The translations under genes and the position numbers were made by a program. The notes under the pieces were generated by a model. That model made no database searches and was not told where the DNA came from. It saw nothing but the letters and a program-made list of their open reading frames with translations. DNA of 29,518 bases from JAOZTV01 sp965371805 (GTDB lineage: Bacteria; Acidobacteriota; Aminicenantia; UBA2199): the NCBI GenBank assembly GCA_965371805.1, contig CBDUZW010000065.1, positions 1-29,518 on the forward strand, written 5' to 3'. Below, in pieces: positions 25,406-29,518 of this stretch (positions are counted from its first letter, which is position 1; the number at the start of each line of letters is the position of its first letter).

Positions 25406-26053
25406 TCACTTTTCACAATTGACATATTCATTGAAATAATGATAGCAAAACCGATGCATGGGTTCTGAGTATTCCAGATGGCCGGGTATGGGGTAATTGG
25501 CAGCCAGGACCCTATTATTTTCATCAACCAAAAAAATCATTGGTGTATTCAAAATCTTATTATCTTTGAAGAAAGAGTTTTCTCTGTCTTTACAGTAATA
25601 GACAGGAAAATTAACCTGATTTAAACGTATGTAGTTTTGTACATATTCTATATTGGTGGCGTGGACAATTGCCGTAACATATTGTGTGTTATATTCTGAA
25701 GCAATATTGATCGCAAATTGAGTTTCTTTATCCTGGCATACATTGCAACTCAATTCACTAAAAACCAGAATTAATCTTGGTTTTTTAATCATATTTTCTT
25801 CATTTTTTTCTTTTGGAAAAATTTTTTCCAGCCCAGTTAGTTTGAGGTGTTTTCCTTGGTGTTTCATTGAAGCGGTCTGGCCACTTATAACAGCTTTTTT
25901 GATCTCAGACATGGCGTGCAGAGTTCTACTATTTTTCTCTTTTTGCACTTGATATTTTTTAACATATTTATCCAGGTATATTTTGTTTTGGATAATGGCA
26001 GCGGCAATTACCACTACCATCACTATAGTGATCCCAATTTTAAGATATTTCAT
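25406..26053 (-). CDS. membrane-anchored thioredoxin-like protein
   Basis: A 215-aa protein with an N-terminal membrane segment (about 5-21), a charged stalk, and a thioredoxin-fold domain (about 90-205) with the redox motif C103-N-V-C106 (SELSCNVCQDKE) and the cis-Pro loop in NTPMIFLVDENNRVL. The motif lies at the start of a helix after a hydrophobic strand (PRLILVFSE), as in TlpA/AhpC-like proteins. Its ATG overlaps the stop of the beta-propeller gene (ATGA), so the two are translated together. The domain should face the periplasm; a role in reducing or forming disulfides of the nearby Cys-rich peptide is inference. Confidence 0.8.
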   Translation of the reverse strand: MKYLKIGITIVMVVVIAAAIIQNKIYLDKYVKKYQVQKEKNSRTLHAMSEIKKAVISGQTASMKHQGKHLKLTGLEKIFPKEKNEENMIKKPRLILVFSELSCNVCQDKETQFAINIASEYNTQYVTAIVHATNIEYVQNYIRLNQVNFPVYYCKDRENSFFKDNKILNTPMIFLVDENNRVLAANYPIPGHLEYSEPMHRFCYHYFNEYVNCEK

Positions 26054-27201
26054 CTGTTAAACTCAAAAAAGATAAGTATTGGATTGTCTTCTGCTTTAAA
26101 TTCAATATCCTTCAAAATTAGATATTTATTTTTATGGAGGTTAAAATTATCCTTATTATTCACAACTCCAATAATTCCTTTATCGTAAGAACCTGAAATA
26201 CTATTGAAATATAAATCCTGTTTGATTTTTAATTGATAATCTCCAAAGAGGCTAGATTGGTTAAAAATAAGAGTTTCCTTTTTTTCAAGATCCAGTAACC
26301 ATATTTGGAAAAGCGTTTTATCGTAATTAACTTCGGAAAGAAAGATTTTTTTACCAACGATAAAAATATTATCGAAACGATGTAAAATAGTTAGAACTTT
26401 CTCATCATCCTTTTGAGTAAAATATTTCTTTTTCCAAAATTTATCTAGCTTAGAGTTATTGTTTGGGATAGGTAGATGTACTAACTCGTGTGTTTTAGTG
26501 TTATATACATTCAAACATGGATCAAAGAAATCTATATAATATAAAGATCTATCCTTTTTGGCCAAAAAACCACTAACGCCAAATAAGTATTTTTCCAGTC
26601 GTGTTTCATAATCTCCAATTCTCCCTACCTGTGAAAAAGATGAATCAAAAACCAGTATCGCTTTTTTTTCTACTGACTTATGGTCGTATCTAAGGACAGA
26701 AACGTAGATTAAGTCATCTATACATTCGATGTATCCTCCGAAGACATTTGTTCTTACCTCATGCAAGAAAATTCCTTTATTAGAAAATTTGATCAGTTTG
26801 AATCTGGTTAATAGAACAATATCTCCCTTATTAGTAATTGTAAAATTTTTCAAGTTGACATATTCGCCAGGGCCTTGACCTATCTTACCAAATTTGCAAA
26901 TAAATTTTCCTTGCTTGTTAAAGCGTAAGACTTGCTTGGTGGTGCGAAAATCTCCAATCACCAAGTCTCCGTTTTTCTTATCCACAAGAATGCGATTGAT
27001 TCTGCCTAGTAATGAATGCTTAGAGACTTCCAGTTTGACTGCTTTCGATATTTTCCCCAGTTCTGTAAGTTTTGAAAATTTTTTCTTTGTTATTTTTAGG
27101 GAACCGCTATCAATAATGCTTTTCTTCTCTTCCACGTTTGATGAGCATGAAAATAATAGAATAACTACTATTATTATAATTGAAATTTTGTATAAATTCA
27201 T
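26050..27201 (-). CDS. 6-bladed beta-propeller lipoprotein
   Basis: A 383-aa protein with a lipoprotein signal (LLFSC, lipidated Cys at 19). The mature part has repeated beta-propeller blades with the typical phrases FNKQGKFICKFGKIGQGPGEY and later FSNKGIFL, matching the 6-bladed NHL-like propeller family common in Bacteroidota, often next to NVEALA peptides and thioredoxin-like proteins as here. AAGGAG precedes the ATG. It is the first gene of a pair with the thioredoxin-like gene. A terminator separates it from the peptide gene upstream, so it may have its own promoter in 27202-27390, where I see no clear one. Function unknown; probably binds a protein or peptide at the cell surface or periplasm. 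Confidence 0.82.
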   Translation of the reverse strand: MNLYKISIIIIVVILLFSCSSNVEEKKSIIDSGSLKITKKKFSKLTELGKISKAVKLEVSKHSLLGRINRILVDKKNGDLVIGDFRTTKQVLRFNKQGKFICKFGKIGQGPGEYVNLKNFTITNKGDIVLLTRFKLIKFSNKGIFLHEVRTNVFGGYIECIDDLIYVSVLRYDHKSVEKKAILVFDSSFSQVGRIGDYETRLEKYLFGVSGFLAKKDRSLYYIDFFDPCLNVYNTKTHELVHLPIPNNNSKLDKFWKKKYFTQKDDEKVLTILHRFDNIFIVGKKIFLSEVNYDKTLFQIWLLDLEKKETLIFNQSSLFGDYQLKIKQDLYFNSISGSYDKGIIGVVNNKDNFNLHKNKYLILKDIEFKAEDNPILIFFEFNR

Positions 27202-27382
27202 GTTAATTAACTCCTTATTAATTTTAATTGAACAATTTTCGGAAATTTAAACATACTATGGCATATTTTATACCATAATTCTTTCAAATAACCTATATAT
27301 AATTTACTGAAGACGCTAGCTTTTTTTTTATCCTTCCAAAACAAAATCAATATAACTCGCAAAAACAATCATTCAATTAAGG

Positions 27383-27414
27383 CTAAAAAAAAATGGGCCA
27401 GTAATTACTGACCC
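27383..27414 (-). terminator. rho-independent terminator after the small peptide gene
   Basis: On the minus strand GGGTCAGTA (27414-27406) and TACTGGCCC (27403-27395) pair with one G-T, followed by nine or so T (27393-27385). It lies 14 bp after the peptide gene's stop and well before the propeller gene. Confidence 0.85.
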
Positions 27415-27427
27415 AAATCTTAAATAA

Positions 27428-27679
27428 TTAACAATTCTGAACTTTGCACTGTTCCTTTCCATAAGCATCGCAGGAATATTCCATTTTTTTTGGATCGTTT
27501 GGACATCTCTCTCGTGATTTAACATAAATGGCAGTCCCAGCTCCTCCACCTGAACCCGAATCAATTACAGGACCATCACCATCAACCGCCTCTAAGGGCA
27601 CAGTAGTAAAGCTAACAAAAGCAAAAGCCATTCCTAAAACAAAAACGCTCAGTAAAAAAAAGTTTAACATTTTTTTCAT
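27428..27679 (-). CDS. small Gly/Cys-rich secreted peptide, NVEALA-like
   Basis: An 83-aa precursor. The N-terminal 23 residues are a hydrophobic signal/leader (KKMLNFFLLSVFVLGMAFA) followed by VSFTTVPLEAVDGDG, close to the leader boundary of NVEALA-type peptides of Bacteroidota. The mature region has a Gly/Ser run (41-49) and four cysteines (C59, C70, C78, C83) that could form two disulfides. AAGGAG precedes the ATG. It is 51 nt behind an AraC-type regulator on the same strand and is followed by a strong terminator. The class's function is unknown; a secreted signal, toxin or surface peptide are possibilities. Confidence 0.75.
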   Translation of the reverse strand: MKKMLNFFLLSVFVLGMAFAFVSFTTVPLEAVDGDGPVIDSGSGGGAGTAIYVKSRERCPNDPKKMEYSCDAYGKEQCKVQNC

Positions 27680-27730
27680 TTAATTCTCCTTATTTTAATT
27701 TAAAAAGTTATAACTCATATACTAGCGATC

Positions 27731-28081
27731 TTAACATGTCTTTTTTTTAGAAACAAGATCCTTTTTGTTGCCTCTTTTCAGTTTCCTGTATTGACATGGA
27801 GTTACGCAATGAAAATTTTTGAAATGCTTTCTAAATACATCAATTATTTTAAATCCAAATTGTTGAGCAATATGCTCTATACGTATACTATCACTGCTTT
27901 CTATAACTTTTGTGACCCTCATAATTTTTTCTTTTATAATATAATCCTTAAGCAACAAATTGGTACTTTTTTTAAAATCTCTTGATAAAGTACACCTGTT
28001 TCTGGCTAATTCCTGCGCAAGTTTGTCTACATTTAGAACAGAAAGTTCTTCATCACTACATGCAATAACATATTGAACCAC
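27731..28081 (-). CDS. AraC-family DNA-binding-domain protein without sensor domain
   Basis: A 116-aa minimum product made of both AraC helix-turn-helix units: first LNVDKLAQELARNRCTLSRDF, second RIEHIAQQFGFKIIDVFRKHF, ending in the family signature TPCQYRKL. The true start is unclear. GTG at 28081 has no spaced ribosome binding site, whereas a perfect AGGAGGGG (28120-28113) lies 31 nt upstream with an open frame between them; the only initiator there is an ATA at 28108. It probably controls the peptide gene 51 nt downstream. Twin 19-bp palindromes lie 300-390 bp upstream. Confidence 0.82.
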   Translation of the reverse strand: MVQYVIACSDEELSVLNVDKLAQELARNRCTLSRDFKKSTNLLLKDYIIKEKIMRVTKVIESSDSIRIEHIAQQFGFKIIDVFRKHFKNFHCVTPCQYRKLKRGNKKDLVSKKKTC

Positions 28082-28377
28082 TTCCCTTACAACTCTCTTT
28101 TTATATATATTACCCCTCCTTATTTTTTAGTTTTCTGCATTTTTTTATTGACTTGCTTATTTAAAGATAAGCTCCCGCCCATAGAGCATTGCAGAGCATT
28201 CAGAATTTAATGTGTTTAACTTGTTTTTCATAAAAAAAACTATTTAAATCACTATATTTCCATATAGCAATTTCCATGCCATCATTACACTAAAGACTAA
28301 AATCTATAGATATATACGAAATATAAAATAATTCAACAAATAATCGCTGATCATATTTCAGGTTTATCTGAAAATGT

Positions 28378-28396
28378 GTGTTCAAAATTTGAACAC
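28378..28396. promoter_or_regulatory. 19-bp perfect palindrome, copy 1 (operator-like)
   Basis: GTGTTCAAAATTTGAACAC: two 9-bp arms around one A. An identical copy lies 77 bp away. It is in the gene-free stretch 28121-28798 between two AraC-type genes. The form suggests a binding site for a dimeric repressor or activator. Confidence 0.7.
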
Positions 28397-28454
28397 TTAT
28401 TTTCTTAAAAAACTCGTAACCCCCTATATCATTAGAATTGACTGATTTTTCATT

Positions 28455-28473
28455 GTGTTCAAAATTTGAACAC
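28455..28473. promoter_or_regulatory. 19-bp perfect palindrome, copy 2 (operator-like)
   Basis: Identical to copy 1, with centres 77 bp apart, and extended by one base pair on each side (T...A). Two identical perfect palindromes this long are very unlikely by chance. Nothing else in 28121-28798 looks functional except a small hairpin at 28155-28172 and a possible gene fragment at 28577. Confidence 0.7.
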
Positions 28474-28576
28474 ATCATTATGTTAAACATTTTAATGGAA
28501 CCCAAATACACTAAATGATTATGGAAAGATCGTTATGAGGATAAATTATTTTCTTAATCCTGGGACGTTTTTGTAG

Positions 28577-28693
28577 AGAGGTATTATACTGTTCGAGTCG
28601 GATAATTTGGATCAGCGGGTCTATTTGAACGGAAAGGTACGGTTTGAAAAACAATTTTATTGGTATAATCCTATTGTTTTTGAAATGTTCTAA
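28577..28693 (+). pseudogene. possible 3' fragment of a lost gene (transposase-like tail)
   Basis: An open stretch of 38 codons without a start ends at TAA 28691-28693. It reads LFESDNLDQRVYLNGKVRF then EKQFYWYNPIVFEMF. The pattern V-x-x-NGK-x-x-F-x-x-x-x-Y is reminiscent of the small C-terminal beta domain of integrase-type transposases, but the match is weak. It may be a chance open frame. Confidence 0.2.
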
Positions 28694-28774
28694 AGTTGAT
28701 TCACATTTTTAGAGTTTTGACATAACTAAGCTGTCCAGAAATGGATTAAAAAAGGGGACAGCCGATCATGATGT

Positions 28775-28826
28775 CTTGACCTCACCCAAAGACTATGAAA
28801 ATATTTCTATTTTCATAGTAGTCAAG
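28775..28826. repeat. dispersed hairpin repeat, copy 2
   Basis: The 39-bp core at 28783-28821 is identical to copy 1. Here outer arms are also visible: CTTGAC (28775-28780) and GTCAAG (28821-28826), giving nested inverted repeats. It directly abuts the open frame of the downstream AraC gene. Confidence 0.9.
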
Positions 28827-28900
28827 AAATCTGTTTATTATCTAAAGAATATAAATGTAAAAGGGGTAATTTATTAAAGAATTTTATATTTCAAACAAAG

Positions 28901-29440
28901 ATGCATTGTGCATTAAAATTAATTAAAAATAAAGAAAAGTTTTCAATCCAGGATATTTTAAATATTACTGGTTATAAAGATTCTGAATATTTTTCAAAAA
29001 TATTTAAAGCATATTACAAAAAAACGCCATTAGAAGTTAAAGAATCTCCATTAAACCAAAAGGAGTTATTGCAAAACTTTCGGGGGTTACAATGTGGGAC
29101 ATTCAATATATTAGAAAGCAATAAATATCATATAATAAAACAATATATTGAAAGTCTGGAACTAAAAAATTTAGGACTATTGAATGTAAGTATAATTGCA
29201 GTAAATTTTAAAATAAATTCCACCAGTCTGACAAAAGGATTCAAAAAAACCCATGATATACGGCTAAATTTCTATATCAACAAAATAAAGATGGAGAAAT
29301 GTGCAGAAATATTGTCAGGCAACTCTGATCTCACAGTAAAAACAGTTGCAATACTTGCCGGATTTTCAAGGACAGATTATTTTAGAAAAATTTTTAAAAA
29401 ATTTATAGGAAAAACTCCAATAAAATGCAAAAAAACATAA
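28901..29440 (+). CDS. tandem AraC-type DNA-binding protein, probably 5'-truncated
   Basis: 179 aa from the first ATG. It holds the second HTH of one AraC domain (SIQDILNITGYKDSEYFSKIF, ending KKTPLEV) and then a complete second AraC domain (first HTH about 92-120; second HTH with DLTVKTVAILAGFSRTDYF, ending GKTPIKC). The same frame stays open upstream to 28799 and encodes a plausible remainder of the first HTH (LSKEYKCKRGNLLKNFIFQ), but there is no standard start and the frame enters the hairpin repeat, stopping at TGA 28796. No ribosome binding site precedes ATG 28901. It may be a broken regulator or one started at the ATG. The last 78 bases of the window hold nothing I recognise. Confidence 0.65.
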   Translation: MHCALKLIKNKEKFSIQDILNITGYKDSEYFSKIFKAYYKKTPLEVKESPLNQKELLQNFRGLQCGTFNILESNKYHIIKQYIESLELKNLGLLNVSIIAVNFKINSTSLTKGFKKTHDIRLNFYINKIKMEKCAEILSGNSDLTVKTVAILAGFSRTDYFRKIFKKFIGKTPIKCKKT

Positions 29441-29518
29441 AATTAACGCCAGAAATTTAGTCCTATCCCTGATTTTTCATCAAAATTATAAAAAAACTTT
29501 AAATAAATAGTTATATAG

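Noticed and set aside
27373..27564. 63-aa frame on the minus strand
   Set aside because: A shadow of the small peptide gene in another frame, running through its terminator.
28155..28172. GCTTAT-TTAAAG-ATAAGC hairpin as a terminator
   Set aside because: Weak six-base AT-rich stem with no T-run and no gene ending beside it.
28290..28511. 73-aa minus-strand frame
   Set aside because: It spans both 19-bp palindromes, has no ribosome binding site and no protein-like features; the region is better read as regulatory DNA.

Overview
The window is AT-rich (roughly 70% A+T by eye) bacterial chromosome. It combines core housekeeping genes (groEL, purC, cvpA, comF, a membrane pyrophosphatase) with accessory material: a CRISPR-Cas locus, a surface-protein operon, and a peptide / beta-propeller / thioredoxin cluster with AraC-type regulators. 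The NVEALA-like small secreted peptide, the 6-bladed beta-propeller lipoprotein, AraC domains without a sensor domain and substrate-binding/OmpA fusions all resemble the Bacteroidota/FCB lineage or related uncultured phyla. No rRNA or other taxonomic marker allows a firmer assignment.

Region 1 (1-11911, + strand) is a complete type I-B CRISPR-Cas locus: cas6, cas8b, [ATPase, HNH nuclease], cas7, cas5, cas3, cas4, cas1, cas2, a leader, and an array of 13 repeats and 12 spacers. The unusual feature is a two-gene module between cas8b and cas7. It consists of an ABC/OLD-type ATPase with an N-terminal EVE/PUA-like domain and a TIGR02646-like HNH nuclease. Together they look like a Septu (PtuA/PtuB) anti-phage pair. 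The junctions (2, 6 and 9 nt) are as tight as those between the cas genes, so the pair is probably co-expressed with Cascade.

Region 2 (12011-16978, +) starts with a winged-helix regulator followed by a 29-codon relic of what looks like its nucleotidyltransferase partner. An operon follows: a lipoprotein, a solute-binding/OmpA fusion, a membrane-anchored VWA protein and a second solute-binding/OmpA fusion.

Region 3 (16985-23652, - strand) is the conserved core: hppA (consensus promoter and strong terminator), purC-cvpA-Fis-like regulator, groEL (its own consensus promoter, no groES beside it), a groEL terminator, and comF, whose annotated 5' end overlaps that terminator.

Region 4 (23653-29518) is accessory. 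It lies around two copies of a dispersed hairpin repeat about 4.7 kb apart. It holds a two-TM protein of unknown function, a decayed gene remnant, a membrane-anchored thioredoxin-like protein overlapping a 6-bladed beta-propeller lipoprotein, a small Cys/Gly-rich secreted peptide, an AraC-type regulator, a pair of identical 19-bp palindromes that look like operators, and a tandem AraC-domain gene whose 5' end runs into the second hairpin repeat.
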